Below are positions 1-9,118 of a DNA stretch of 64,000 nucleotides, piece after piece. The notes below the pieces were generated by a model, which was given only the letters and a program-made list of their open reading frames with translations, made no database searches and had not been told where the DNA came from. Numbering within the stretch: the first letter of the stretch is position 1; every line of letters begins with the position of its first letter. This DNA is from an uncultured Maribacter sp. GTDB lineage: Bacteria > Bacteroidota > Bacteroidia > Flavobacteriales > Flavobacteriaceae. The translations under genes were made by a program, and so were the position numbers. The DNA lies in contig CANMKG010000005.1 of the NCBI GenBank assembly GCA_947498505.1, positions 1 through 64,000 on the forward strand, given 5' to 3'.

Positions 1-765
1 ACAGTAGCAATAGCAGATGGAGGAAGTGGTAATGTAACGGTAGGTGGAACATATCCAAACTTTACAATAGATGTACCGGATAACACTGATAGTCAGGATA
101 TAAGTACAAATAATAATCCTGGTAATATTACAATAGACAACGGTAGTACATTAAATTTAAATGTAAATGATGCCGATGCTAGTTCAAGTAATGAAACCAT
201 TACAGCTTTTGAAATCAATGGTACAAATTTACGCATTACTGAAGCCGGGACTAATTTTGATGTGTCATTATCTTCTTTAGGAAGTGATGATCAAAACGAC
301 TCAGAAGTTCCTCTAGCAACCAGTTTAGATTTAAATGGTGATTCGGGCGTAGATCCTGATGGAGCAGGCCCTGAACCTGTTGGTGTATCAGAAACAACAG
401 TACAAGAAGCTTTAATGGCAATAGAACCAATAACTTCTAAGGCAGCAAGAATATTCTATCCACCGTCAATTGCAATTGATGCATCCGCGGCGGCAACGAA
501 TCAGACTAAAGATTTATATCAAGAATATATTAATCAATATGCACCAACGACCTTACCATTTACCGCAACTTTTGTAGCTAGTGATGATGCACCAGCAACA
601 ATACCTACATATGCAAAAGAAGACCTGTATTATTATGTTACGTATTATGATGCTGCTGTTTTTGATAATGTAAGCATAGATGCTGATGGAGTAATGACAT
701 ATGATATTATTGCACCACCTGCAGATTATAATTCGTTAATCAACGTGGTATTTGTAGTAAAATAA
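1..765 (+). CDS. 3' end of a secreted/surface protein (5' truncated by window edge)
   Basis: The frame is open from the first base to a TAA at 763-765, giving 254 residues of a protein that begins outside the window. The visible part is acidic and rich in Thr, Asn, Ser and Asp, with few Lys and no Cys, like the surface-exposed repeats of Bacteroidetes adhesins. An internal GTG at 262 is only an apparent start, because upstream codons continue the same composition. The next gene starts directly after the stop and encodes a T9SS cargo protein, followed by a PorP/SprF gene, so this is probably the first member of a surface-protein operon. I do not recognise a named domain, so the function is unknown. 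Confidence 0.75.
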   Translation, partial: TVAIADGGSGNVTVGGTYPNFTIDVPDNTDSQDISTNNNPGNITIDNGSTLNLNVNDADASSSNETITAFEINGTNLRITEAGTNFDVSLSSLGSDDQNDSEVPLATSLDLNGDSGVDPDGAGPEPVGVSETTVQEALMAIEPITSKAARIFYPPSIAIDASAAATNQTKDLYQEYINQYAPTTLPFTATFVASDDAPATIPTYAKEDLYYYVTYYDAAVFDNVSIDADGVMTYDIIAPPADYNSLINVVFVVK

Positions 766-2796
766 TTGAAAATAAACTCAGCCTCTAGTTTGGAATTAAT
801 TAAGAAATATAAACTACTTGTACTAAGCATAACATTTATGTTGCTAGGAATATCAGCAGCTAATGCTCAGTTTTTATTGCAAGCACCTAGTAGTACAGAT
901 GAAACTAATTATCGTTGGTATGAAGCTTCAGATACAAGCACGGTTTTAGGAACAAATTCGGTTTTAGAAGTTCGTGAACGAGGGGTGTATTTCGCGACTT
1001 ATGATGGTACGTTGTGTGGGTCAAATGCAACAGGATATTTTATAGTTACCAATTGTAATGCTCCTTTTAATGAGGTTACATTGGATATCACACAAAATGT
1101 TTCCTCAGGAGCAACAGTCAGCTGGACTCCTGCTCAGAGTGGAGATCAATTACGACCAACTGTTGAAGCTACATCAACAGTACAAAAATATACCGCCACA
1201 ATTACAAAAGCAGGTAACACAGTAAGTTTACCAAATTTTACCGTGGTATGTATTAATGAGGCTGCAACTTTGGTAGACGATTTAGTGACTACAGATGAAG
1301 ACACACCAGTAATAGTTCCAATATTCGATAATGATTCTGACTTGCCAACAACAGGTATATTAACAACAACAAACCCATCTAATGGAATCGTTGCGGTCGA
1401 TGATAATGGTACGCCAAATAACCCTTTGGATGATATTGTAACTTATACGCCGAATCCAGATTTCAACGGTCAAGATACCTTTAACTATACATTATGTAAC
1501 ACTTTTGGAGACTGTAGTACAGCTACAGTAACTATTGATGTTATTCCTATTGTTGACGCAATAGATGATTCAATAGCTACAGAGGAAGACACCGCTGTAG
1601 ATATAGATATTCTCGCAAACGATAATGACGTTCCTACCATAGGTACATTAACTACAACCAGTCCTAATGATGGTGTTGTAAGTATTAATGACAATGGAAC
1701 ACCAAATAATCCATCTGATGATACAGTTACCTATACACCAAATAATGGATTTACTGGTACCGATACGTTTACATATACATTATGTGATGATTCTGCCAAC
1801 TGTAGTACGGCAACTGTTACTGTTTTAGTTACCGATGCGACAGATATTGATAGCGATAATGATGGTATTGTAGATAGTTTTGAAGACTTAAATCTTGATG
1901 GAGATAATGACCCTTCTACTGACCCTACAGATAGCGATGGTGATGGATTCCCAGATTATTTAGATATCGATTCAGATGATGATGGTATTCCAGATAACGT
2001 GGAAGCCCAAACCACAGCAGGATATATTCCACCAAGTTTGATAGATGCCAATAATAATGGTTTAGATGATGCTTACGAAGACGGAGTATTAGGAATATTC
2101 CCTGTAGACACAGATGGTGATAATCTACCAGATTATTTAGATAGTGATAGTGATGATGACAATATACCTGATCGTATTGAAGGTCATGATTATAATAATG
2201 ATGGTATTCCTGATGTTGTTTTAAATGGTTCGTATAAAGATGGCGATGGTTTAAATGATGGTTATGAAGGAGAGTTTACTGTAGATGATGATGTTAATGA
2301 TGAAATAGATGACCCTTATAACGATTTACCAAATACCGATGGCGATGCAGAGTCTAACTATCGTGATGCGGATGATGATAATGACGGTATTGCCTCAAAA
2401 GATGAAGATTTAAACTTAGATAGCGATTATGCCAATGATGATAGTGATGGTGATGGTACTCCTGAATATTTAGAGCCAAATGCGCAAGAAGATGAGCTTG
2501 AGGTGATTAACGTGCTTACGCCTAACAATGACGGATTAAATGAATATCTAAGAATCGTAGGAATAGAGAATTACCCTGATAATACTGTTAAAATATATAA
2601 CCGTTGGGGTGTATTAGTATTCTCAACCCGAGCTTATGATAATGAAGGAAATGTATTTGATGGATCATCTGACGGAAGAGTAACCGTAAGTCCAGATAAA
2701 AAACTTCCAGTAGGTACCTATTTCTATATTTTAGACTATAAAGATAATTTAGGACAAACTAAAACGTTAACAGGTTATATTTATATTAACAGATAA
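766..2796 (+). CDS. T9SS type B cargo protein with cadherin-like and thrombospondin type 3 repeats
   Basis: This is a secreted surface protein of about 676 residues. A Lys-rich start, hydrophobic stretch and ANAQ form a signal peptide (residues 1-35). An Ig-like region (about 36-95) follows, then two tandem-95/cadherin-like repeats with TEEDT...DND motifs (about 170-258 and 264-356). Next comes a long Asp-rich stretch of thrombospondin type 3 calcium-binding repeats (DSDNDGI, DSDGDG; about 357-580). The C-terminal ~90 residues (LTPNNDGLNEY, IYNRWGVLVF, GTYFY) are the CHU_C/type B sorting domain recognised by the type IX secretion system. The only start compatible with the signal peptide is TTG at 766 or 790; ATG 838 would cut it. 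The gene abuts the previous stop in the same frame and shares TAATG with the PorP/SprF gene. Known biology: type B cargo is often paired with a SprF-like protein. Confidence 0.9.
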   Translation: MKINSASSLELIKKYKLLVLSITFMLLGISAANAQFLLQAPSSTDETNYRWYEASDTSTVLGTNSVLEVRERGVYFATYDGTLCGSNATGYFIVTNCNAPFNEVTLDITQNVSSGATVSWTPAQSGDQLRPTVEATSTVQKYTATITKAGNTVSLPNFTVVCINEAATLVDDLVTTDEDTPVIVPIFDNDSDLPTTGILTTTNPSNGIVAVDDNGTPNNPLDDIVTYTPNPDFNGQDTFNYTLCNTFGDCSTATVTIDVIPIVDAIDDSIATEEDTAVDIDILANDNDVPTIGTLTTTSPNDGVVSINDNGTPNNPSDDTVTYTPNNGFTGTDTFTYTLCDDSANCSTATVTVLVTDATDIDSDNDGIVDSFEDLNLDGDNDPSTDPTDSDGDGFPDYLDIDSDDDGIPDNVEAQTTAGYIPPSLIDANNNGLDDAYEDGVLGIFPVDTDGDNLPDYLDSDSDDDNIPDRIEGHDYNNDGIPDVVLNGSYKDGDGLNDGYEGEFTVDDDVNDEIDDPYNDLPNTDGDAESNYRDADDDNDGIASKDEDLNLDSDYANDDSDGDGTPEYLEPNAQEDELEVINVLTPNNDGLNEYLRIVGIENYPDNTVKIYNRWGVLVFSTRAYDNEGNVFDGSSDGRVTVSPDKKLPVGTYFYILDYKDNLGQTKTLTGYIYINR

Positions 2797-3770
2797 TGAG
2801 AGTAACGTATAATTTTTGTTTAAACCAAACAATCAAAAAGAGTAATGTTAAGCTAGTTTTAGCTTTGTTTACACTTATGTTTGCTGTTCAGTTATCCGCT
2901 CAACAAGACGCCCAATATACACAGTATATGTATAATACAGTAAGTGTTAATCCAGGGTATTCGGGATCAAGAGGAAACATAAGTGCCGCTTTGCTGTATA
3001 GAGCCCAGTGGCTTGGTTTAGATGGAGCTCCTGAAACGCAAACGTTTAATATACATTCTCCCATAGGTTATAAAGGAGTGGGGTTAGGGTTATCCATTGT
3101 GAATGATAAAATTGGACCAACATCTGAAACTTATTTTGATGTAGATTTCTCATATACGATTTGGACTTCAACAGAAGGTAGATTAAGTTTTGGATTAAAA
3201 GCGTCAGCTCATTTATTGGATGTTAATTTTTCTAAACTTAATCAAGATTTTAATATAGTTGATCCATTATTACAAAGTGATATTGATAATAAATTTTCTC
3301 CTAATATAGGAGCAGGAGTGTACTACCATACCAATAAATTTTATGCTGGATTATCAGTGCCTCGGATTTTAGAAACTTCACACTTTAAATCAGGACCACA
3401 ACCAACAACAGCTAAAGAATTAATGAATATTTACTTCATTACAGGTTATGTTTGGGATTTGAATGATAATTTAAAGTTTAAACCAGCGCTATTAACTAAA
3501 GTCGTTACTGGAGCGCCTGTTGGGGTAGATTTATCTGCCAATTTTATGCTGAATGACAAGTTTGTTGCAGGTTTAGCCTATCGTTGGGATGCTGCTTTTA
3601 GTGGTTTGTTTGGGTTTCATATAAATGAATCTATGTATCTAGGTATGGCATATGATCGTGAAGTAACAGAATTGGGTAATGCCGCTTTTAACGATGGCTC
3701 TTTTGAGGTTATTTTTAGATATGATTTTATTCATACCAAAGGAAACTTAAAATCTCCTCGATTCTTTTAG
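2796..3770 (+). CDS. PorP/SprF family type IX secretion outer-membrane protein
   Basis: The 324-residue protein has a signal peptide ending at SAQ (about residue 36), then the diagnostic family start QDAQYTQYMYNTVSVNPGYSGSRG. It continues with alternating beta-strands ending in aromatic residues, as expected for an outer-membrane barrel of the PorP/SprF family. Known biology: SprF is needed for surface attachment of SprB, a type B T9SS substrate. The ATG overlaps the stop of the upstream cargo gene by one base, so the two are almost certainly co-translated and this protein is the likely dedicated partner. The family call is firm; the exact partner is inferred from position. Confidence 0.93.
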   Translation: MRVTYNFCLNQTIKKSNVKLVLALFTLMFAVQLSAQQDAQYTQYMYNTVSVNPGYSGSRGNISAALLYRAQWLGLDGAPETQTFNIHSPIGYKGVGLGLSIVNDKIGPTSETYFDVDFSYTIWTSTEGRLSFGLKASAHLLDVNFSKLNQDFNIVDPLLQSDIDNKFSPNIGAGVYYHTNKFYAGLSVPRILETSHFKSGPQPTTAKELMNIYFITGYVWDLNDNLKFKPALLTKVVTGAPVGVDLSANFMLNDKFVAGLAYRWDAAFSGLFGFHINESMYLGMAYDREVTELGNAAFNDGSFEVIFRYDFIHTKGNLKSPRFF

Positions 3771-3826
3771 CAAAAATCATTTAGTTTTTTTATGAATGGC
3801 TTAACTCATAAATAAGGTAAAGGTCT

Positions 3827-3834
3827 TATTTTTG
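3827..3834 (+). promoter_or_regulatory. -7 box (TATTTTTG) upstream of idi
   Basis: TATTTTTG matches the Bacteroidetes TAnnTTTG -7 consensus and ends four bases before the idi ATG. Transcription would begin at or very near the start codon. No clear -33 TTTG was found. Confidence 0.55.
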
Positions 3835-3838
3835 TAAT

Positions 3839-4372
3839 ATGAGTGAAGAACAGGTAATCTTGGTAAACAGTCAAGACGAGGAAATTGGAACAATGCCTAA
3901 AATGGAAGCACACGAAAAAGCTGTGCTTCATAGAGCGTTTTCTATTTTTATAATGAATGCTAAAGGTGAAACAATGCTTCAGCAACGGGCAGCCCATAAA
4001 TATCATTCTCCCTTACTGTGGACAAATACATGTTGCAGTCACCAGCGTTTAGGCGAAAGTAACATTCAAGCAGGAACAAGAAGGTTACAAGAGGAAATGG
4101 GTTTTACAGCTCCATTGAAAGAATTATTTTCTTTTACCTACAAGGCAACTTTTGATAATGGTCTTACTGAGCATGAGTTAGATCATGTTATGATGGGAGA
4201 GTATGAGAATAACCCAGTTATAAATACCGAAGAAGTTGCTGATTGGAAATGGATGAAACCTGTTGATATAAAAAAGGATATCAAAGAAAATCCAGATGAG
4301 TACACAGCCTGGTTTAAAATAATTTTTGAAAAGTTTTATGAGCATTTAATGCGTAATATTCAAAAACCATGA
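3839..4372 (+). CDS. idi: isopentenyl-diphosphate delta-isomerase (type 1)
   Basis: The enzyme interconverts isopentenyl and dimethylallyl diphosphate in isoprenoid synthesis. The 177-residue length and Nudix-like fold fit the type 1 family. The catalytic Cys lies in WTNTCCSHQRLGES (about residues 62-75), metal-binding His residues are present, and the catalytic Glu region is in TEHELDHVMMGEYE (about 115-128). The ATG sits just after a good -7 box, so the start is well supported. The 3' end overlaps the next gene by four bases (ATGA), so idi and the pterin-synthase gene form an operon. Nothing is unusual in the sequence. Confidence 0.95.
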   Translation: MSEEQVILVNSQDEEIGTMPKMEAHEKAVLHRAFSIFIMNAKGETMLQQRAAHKYHSPLLWTNTCCSHQRLGESNIQAGTRRLQEEMGFTAPLKELFSFTYKATFDNGLTEHELDHVMMGEYENNPVINTEEVADWKWMKPVDIKKDIKENPDEYTAWFKIIFEKFYEHLMRNIQKP

Positions 4373-4776
4373 AAATTAAGGTAAGTAGAAAGGCACATTT
4401 TAATGCTGCGCACAGGTTGTATAGAGCAGACTGGAGCGATGAGAAAAATTTTGAAATTTTTGGTAAATGCAGTAACGCTAATTATCATGGACATAATTAT
4501 GAGCTTATAGTTAGTGTTTATGGTGAAATTGACCCTGAAACTGGATTTGTTATTGACATGAAAGTTTTGAAAAAATTGATTCAAGAAAAAATTGAAAATG
4601 TATTGGATCATAAAAACCTCAATATTGAAGTTTCGCAGTTTAAAGATTTGAACCCTACTGCTGAAAATATAGCAGTTGTAATTTGGAATATTCTTAGACC
4701 TCATATAAATAAGGCTAAAGATTTGGAAGTTGTACTATATGAAACACCAAGAAATTTTGTGACGTACAGCGGGTAA
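4369..4776 (+). CDS. 6-pyruvoyl-tetrahydropterin synthase / 6-carboxytetrahydropterin synthase family
   Basis: This 135-residue enzyme converts dihydroneopterin triphosphate to a tetrahydropterin and acts in queuosine or pterin synthesis. Zinc ligands are visible as the His in HFNAAHRL (about 9-16) and the two His of YHGHNY (about 39-44). The catalytic Cys is in GKCSNAN just before. The spacing Cys-x5-His-Gly-His is like PTPS proteins rather than the shorter classical QueD Cys-x3-HGH. A conserved Glu lies near the C-terminus (VVLYETPRN). It overlaps idi by four bases. I cannot decide from sequence alone whether its product enters queuosine or another pterin pathway. Confidence 0.9.
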   Translation: MKIKVSRKAHFNAAHRLYRADWSDEKNFEIFGKCSNANYHGHNYELIVSVYGEIDPETGFVIDMKVLKKLIQEKIENVLDHKNLNIEVSQFKDLNPTAENIAVVIWNILRPHINKAKDLEVVLYETPRNFVTYSG

Positions 4777-4838
4777 TTAATATAATATTTTGTAAGAAAA
4801 TTCGTTAGAATTAAACGTATTTTAATAATTAACCTACC

Positions 4839-5807
4839 ATGAAATTATATCCATTAAAGTTTACTCCAATTTTAAAAGAAAGATTATGGGGTGGCTCCAA
4901 ATTAAAAGAAGTTTTAGATAAACCTATTGAAAATAACGCTACTGGTGAAAGTTGGGAGTTGTCTGGTGTATGCGGAGACATATCTTCAGTTTCTAATGGT
5001 GAACTTGTAGGAATGTCGTTGCAAACACTCATCAATGATTTTCCAGAAGAGTTACTAGGTTTAAGTGTTGTAAAAAGGTTTGGAAAAGAATTTCCGATTC
5101 TTATTAAGTTTATTGATGCCAAACAAGATTTATCTATTCAGTTACATCCCAATGATGAGCTTGCTAAAGAAAGACATAATTCTTTTGGAAAAACGGAAAT
5201 GTGGTATGTAATGGATGCGGATAAAGATGCTAAATTAATTGTTGGTTTTAATAAAGACGTTACTAAAGAAGAATATACAACTAGTCTTCAAAATGATAAG
5301 CTGCTGGAATTATTAAACTATGAAACAGTTAATGAGGGTGATACTTTTTTCATCAATACGGGAAAAATTCATGCCATTGGAGCGGGAGTTTTGCTAGCTG
5401 AGATTCAACAAACCTCAGATGTTACTTATAGAGTTTTTGATTTCAATAGAAAAGATAAAGAAGGAAATTTAAGAGAATTGCATACCGAAATGGCACTTGA
5501 TGCCATGGATTACAGTAAAAAAGATGATTATAAGGTTGATTATCGGTTAGAAAAAGATAAGCCAAGTCAAATGGTAGATTGCCCTTATTTTAAAACAAAC
5601 ATCATTGAGATTACAAATGATTTGTTTCAGGACGTATCTAATAGAGATTCCTTTACAATCTATATGTGTGTAGGGGGAGAAGCAGTGGTTAAAACGGATG
5701 ATGGAGAAGCGCATATTAAAAAAGGAGAAACGGTATTAGTACCTGCGCAGTCACCAACAATTACGTTGCAAAGTAAAGGAGCTAAGCTTTTAGAAGTGTC
5801 TATTTAG
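4839..5807 (+). CDS. manA: class I mannose-6-phosphate isomerase
   Basis: The protein interconverts mannose-6-phosphate and fructose-6-phosphate and needs zinc. Its 322-residue length matches the short bacterial class I enzymes. Zinc-site motifs are visible: QLHPND (about 105-110), KTEMWYV (about 120-126) and the His in GKIHAIGAG (about 178). A cupin C-terminal half ends in GETVLVPAQSPTITL. The gene begins 62 bases after the pterin-synthase gene and is followed by a promoter, so it may share the idi transcript or have its own. Mannose-6-phosphate feeds GDP-sugar synthesis for surface glycans. Confidence 0.93.
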   Translation: MKLYPLKFTPILKERLWGGSKLKEVLDKPIENNATGESWELSGVCGDISSVSNGELVGMSLQTLINDFPEELLGLSVVKRFGKEFPILIKFIDAKQDLSIQLHPNDELAKERHNSFGKTEMWYVMDADKDAKLIVGFNKDVTKEEYTTSLQNDKLLELLNYETVNEGDTFFINTGKIHAIGAGVLLAEIQQTSDVTYRVFDFNRKDKEGNLRELHTEMALDAMDYSKKDDYKVDYRLEKDKPSQMVDCPYFKTNIIEITNDLFQDVSNRDSFTIYMCVGGEAVVKTDDGEAHIKKGETVLVPAQSPTITLQSKGAKLLEVSI

Positions 5808-5862
5808 CGCAAATTTTTGATAAACAAAAAAACGCATTTACCATTCTAAAAATATAAAACCT

Positions 5863-5870
5863 TATTTTTG
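5863..5870 (+). promoter_or_regulatory. -7 box (TATTTTTG) deciding the start at 5886
   Basis: The TAnnTTTG match covers the TTG at 5868, so that TTG is part of the promoter and not a start codon. The ATG at 5886 lies 15 bases downstream of the box. Confidence 0.55.
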
Positions 5871-5885
5871 CTTAAAAGTGAAATA

Positions 5886-6155
5886 ATGGCAAGTATTAGA
5901 GATTTAAAAAAAGATATTAATTACGTATTAGGTGATATTATTGAGGCTGTTTATATTGTTGATGCCGCAAATAATAAACCAGATTCTCCAGAGGGTTCTA
6001 AAATAGTTGATGAGGCTATTGAAACTTTTGATGAATTAATAGCTAAGGTAAATGACCGCGGTGTTGAAAATAAAAAAGCACACCTAAAAGCAGTTCGTGA
6101 AGAATTAGAGAAAAAGGGGAAAGGACTTGTAGAAAAACTTAACGCTTTAAGTTAA
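5886..6155 (+). CDS. small conserved-looking helical protein, function unknown
   Basis: The 89-residue product begins MASIRDLKKDINYVLGDIIE and is almost entirely predicted helix, rich in Lys, Glu and Asp. There is no signal peptide or membrane segment, so it is probably cytoplasmic. I chose ATG 5886 rather than an in-frame TTG at 5868 because the TTG lies inside a -7 promoter box. It stands alone with its own promoter and a strong terminator right behind it, so it is monocistronic. I do not recognise a named family. Confidence 0.8.
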   Translation: MASIRDLKKDINYVLGDIIEAVYIVDAANNKPDSPEGSKIVDEAIETFDELIAKVNDRGVENKKAHLKAVREELEKKGKGLVEKLNALS

Positions 6156-6177
6156 ACTATTTCGTTCTCCATAAAAT

Positions 6178-6215
6178 AAAAGAGCCATCTTAACATTAAA
6201 GGTGGCTCTTTTATT
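6178..6215. terminator. bidirectional rho-independent terminator
   Basis: The stem pairs AAGAGCCATC (6180-6189) with GGTGGCTCTT (6201-6210), extended by A-T pairs. A-runs on the left and T-runs on the right let it serve both convergent genes. Confidence 0.85.
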
Positions 6216-6219
6216 TGTA

Positions 6220-6921
6220 TTAATTTTGAGTGTTTTCTAAACGCTTTTTTAGCTTGAGGCCGTATTTAGAATTTGCAATGTTTTCGGGCAACGATTTATA
6301 AATTGAATCTAGAAATACAGGGTTTGCTTCTGGAATTTCAATTGCCGCGATGTATGGAGCAATATATGAGTTTTTATGAGTTAATGCATAGGTTATTGAA
6401 AATGCATAACTTCTTTTAAAATTTCGATCGCTTATTTTTCTAATAGAATCTATTTGTACAGCATCAAGTGGCTGTTCCGTATTATTGGCTTCTTGAGCTA
6501 GGGCGATATCTCTTTTGTTGAATTCAGACATCATAGCCTTATATTCAACAAATTTCTCATGTGTAACGGAACCTTCAATTTTTGCTCCTGGTTCAAAAGT
6601 ATTCCATGTAGTATTAATGTTGATTACTCCTGGTTCTCCAAAAAAAGTAATTCTATCATTAAATTCATTATTATCCTTTTTATCAAGATATAAATAAAAC
6701 AATTCAGGGCTTTCCAATTCCTTTTTAAATGTAAAAGAGCCGTCACCATCTATCTGTAAAGAATCAATAGTAACTACGGTACTGTCTGAAAAATTTTGAA
6801 GATAAAGTATACCTTTTTTTAACCCTTTTACTTTTCCTGTAACGGTCATGGTCTGCTCAGAATCTCCACCACAAGCAAAGAGTAAAATTGAAAGGCAAAT
6901 AAACAATATGTATTTTTTCAT
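6220..6921 (-). CDS. DUF4369-domain lipoprotein
   Basis: The 233-residue protein starts with a lipoprotein signal peptide whose lipobox LLFACGG places the acylated Cys near residue 17. The region about 24-120 (MTVTGKVKGLKKGILYLQNF, TIDSLQIDGDGSFTF) matches the DUF4369 beta-sandwich found at the N-terminus of many Bacteroidetes lipoproteins, some fused to thioredoxin folds. Here no thioredoxin CxxC follows; the C-terminal half is helical and of unknown role. It is likely anchored in the envelope. It converges on the upstream small gene with a shared terminator. Confidence 0.82.
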   Translation of the reverse strand: MKKYILFICLSILLFACGGDSEQTMTVTGKVKGLKKGILYLQNFSDSTVVTIDSLQIDGDGSFTFKKELESPELFYLYLDKKDNNEFNDRITFFGEPGVININTTWNTFEPGAKIEGSVTHEKFVEYKAMMSEFNKRDIALAQEANNTEQPLDAVQIDSIRKISDRNFKRSYAFSITYALTHKNSYIAPYIAAIEIPEANPVFLDSIYKSLPENIANSKYGLKLKKRLENTQN

Positions 6922-6965
6922 GTTGGTTTTTTAGTGGAGCAAATATCAATAAACTTTATTAAATT

Positions 6966-8282
6966 TTAAACTTTTGAAGCAATTTCCATTAAGTATGCAC
7001 ATAACAAAGCTCCTCCAGTTCCAACAACGTATCCTAAGACGGCTAACAAAACACCAACTGAGGTTAATGATGGATGAAACTCTGCCGCAACAATAGGAGC
7101 AGATGCAGCACCTCCCACATTAGCTTGGCTACCTACAGCCAAGAAAAAATATGGAGCTTTTATTAGTTTGGCAACAAGTATAATAAGACCTGCATGGATT
7201 ATTATCCATATAAAACCAATAGCAATTAAACCAGGGTTTTCAAGTACTCGACCTAAATCTACTTTCATTCCAATTGTAGCCACCAAAATGTAAATAAACA
7301 TTCCCCCTATTTTACTTGCGCCAGCACCTTCGTAGTTTTTAGCTTTAGTAAAGGAGAATAGAATACCACCAGTAGTAGCTATTATCACCATCCAGAAGAA
7401 ACCAGATCCTAAAAAGGATAAAAAATTTGTTGAATCAGCGACTACAGAAATATTTTCTTTTAGATACTTACTAACGTGTCCTCCAAAAAAATGAGAAATA
7501 CCCACAACAGTAAAAGCTATTCCTAACATAATCATGTAGTCTCCTAAAGTTGGAACCCGAGTAACTTTTTTGGTGAATTCAGTTACTTTAATTTTTAATT
7601 TTTCAATAGAGGAAGTATCTGCTTTTAACCAAGCATCAATTTTTTTTGTTTTTCCAACACCCAATAAAATAATTGCCATCCAAACGTTGGCAACAAAAAT
7701 ATCAACGAGAACCATACCACCATATTTGTCTGGGGTATATTTAAAAATCTCGTACATTGCCGCTTGATTAGCTCCTCCTCCAATCCAACTTCCGGCAATA
7801 GTAGAAAGCCCTCTCCAAATAGCATCGAAGCCATTTCCTCCAACCGATTCCGGAGAAAAAATAGAAACAATTAAAATAGCAATTGGACCACCAATAATAA
7901 TACCAACACTACCTGTTAAAAACATGATGATGGCCTTAGAACCAAGATTAGAAATGGCTTTTAAATCAATACTCAATGTCATTAAAACCAGTGCAGCCGG
8001 TAAAAGGTAACGACTTGCCATGTAATATAGCCTGGAACTATGTTCGGTTGCAACACCGAACTCATCAACTACATGCCATTTTTCAGCGACAACCCCAAAC
8101 GATGATAACAGAGCAGGTAGGGCATAGCACATAAGTACTGATGGTATTACGGAATAAAACTTTTTCCAAAAACCATTTTTACTAGAAGAAGTGTAAAAAA
8201 TAAACACTAAACAAAGAGCCAATAAGCCAAAAACAACAGTGTCGTTGGTGATTAGGGGTTCTGGTAAAAGCTTTTCACTCAT
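6966..8282 (-). CDS. DUF819 family multi-pass membrane protein
   Basis: This is an inner-membrane protein of 438 residues with about 11-12 hydrophobic segments. Conserved small-residue motifs GGGANQAAM (about 167-175) and GSQANVGGAASAPIVAAEF (about 381-399) are typical of DUF819 (YjcL-like) proteins. The repeated Asn/Gly motifs in two halves suggest a transporter fold with an internal duplication, but no substrate is established to my knowledge. It is 31 bases downstream of the HAD phosphatase gene on the same strand, so the two are probably co-transcribed. Confidence 0.85.
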   Translation of the reverse strand: MSEKLLPEPLITNDTVVFGLLALCLVFIFYTSSSKNGFWKKFYSVIPSVLMCYALPALLSSFGVVAEKWHVVDEFGVATEHSSRLYYMASRYLLPAALVLMTLSIDLKAISNLGSKAIIMFLTGSVGIIIGGPIAILIVSIFSPESVGGNGFDAIWRGLSTIAGSWIGGGANQAAMYEIFKYTPDKYGGMVLVDIFVANVWMAIILLGVGKTKKIDAWLKADTSSIEKLKIKVTEFTKKVTRVPTLGDYMIMLGIAFTVVGISHFFGGHVSKYLKENISVVADSTNFLSFLGSGFFWMVIIATTGGILFSFTKAKNYEGAGASKIGGMFIYILVATIGMKVDLGRVLENPGLIAIGFIWIIIHAGLIILVAKLIKAPYFFLAVGSQANVGGAASAPIVAAEFHPSLTSVGVLLAVLGYVVGTGGALLCAYLMEIASKV

Positions 8283-8313
8283 AAAAGTTAAAGTCTGTCT
8301 TGCTCAAATATAG

Positions 8314-9117
8314 CTAAATTATAGAGTTTTGTTGCAGATAATACGCAACGCCATCTTCTGTATTTTTTAATGTTATAGCATTTGCAATTTCTTTTGCTTC
8401 GACTCTTGCGTTACCTACCGCAATTCCGCAGCCAGTATTTTTAAGCATTTCAATGTCATTATAATTATCTCCAAATGATATAACATCTTGTAACGAACAA
8501 TTATTTTCTAATAAGGAGTTAATTGCAGACAATTTAGAAACCGATTTCGGAGCAATTTCAATCAATGTGTCATTTGAGCGATAGCTATTTATTTCTTCAG
8601 ACAATTGCTCCTCTAATAGTGAAAAAACAGTATCTGCAGATTCTTTAGTACCCATGAGCATAATTTTATGTGCACTAATATTTCTGTCTTTCCAATCCGC
8701 AATTGTACTTGCAGTATTTTTAAATACGGGTTCTACTTTGGTATGTTTCTGTTCTTTCTCAACTCTTTCAGAGTTTTCTTCCACATACCATTCATCTTTG
8801 TAATATAAACCTAGCTTTACGTTATTTTTAAGTGCTATACTATAGATAGTACTTAGAACATTTATTGGTATAACAGTAGAAAACAATTCATTTGCCCCAC
8901 TTATAATTAGAGCACCATTATAACATATTATAGGTTGGTTTAAAATTCCTAAATCCTTTTGAATATATCGCATTGCCTTTGGCATCCGAGCTGAAACAAG
9001 AATTATTTGAATGTCACTTTTGATTTTAGATATTTCGGAAACGGTAAAAGCAGAAACATCACTTTTAGTAGTTAACAAAGTCCCGTCTAAATCGGAACAT
9101 AAAACTTTAAATTTCAT
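8314..9117 (-). CDS. Cof-type HAD-superfamily phosphatase
   Basis: The 267-residue protein has HAD motif I CSDLDGTLL (nucleophile Asp10, acid Asp12). Motif II is a Ser in ILVSARM (about 43), and motif IV is FGDNYNDIEML (about 218-228). A cap domain between about 85 and 190 is typical of the Cof/IIB group, which dephosphorylate sugar phosphates or cofactors. The protein is cytoplasmic. It lies between a DUF5916 gene (two bases upstream) and the DUF819 transporter-like gene, all on the minus strand, so these three may form one operon. The substrate cannot be read from sequence. Confidence 0.9.
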   Translation of the reverse strand: MKFKVLCSDLDGTLLTTKSDVSAFTVSEISKIKSDIQIILVSARMPKAMRYIQKDLGILNQPIICYNGALIISGANELFSTVIPINVLSTIYSIALKNNVKLGLYYKDEWYVEENSERVEKEQKHTKVEPVFKNTASTIADWKDRNISAHKIMLMGTKESADTVFSLLEEQLSEEINSYRSNDTLIEIAPKSVSKLSAINSLLENNCSLQDVISFGDNYNDIEMLKNTGCGIAVGNARVEAKEIANAITLKNTEDGVAYYLQQNSII

Positions 9118-9118
9118 T

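Noticed and set aside
763-768. Stop codon followed in the same frame by a long ORF, as if a nonsense mutation split one gene
   Set aside because: The downstream ORF begins with its own signal peptide, so these are two adjacent secreted-protein genes.
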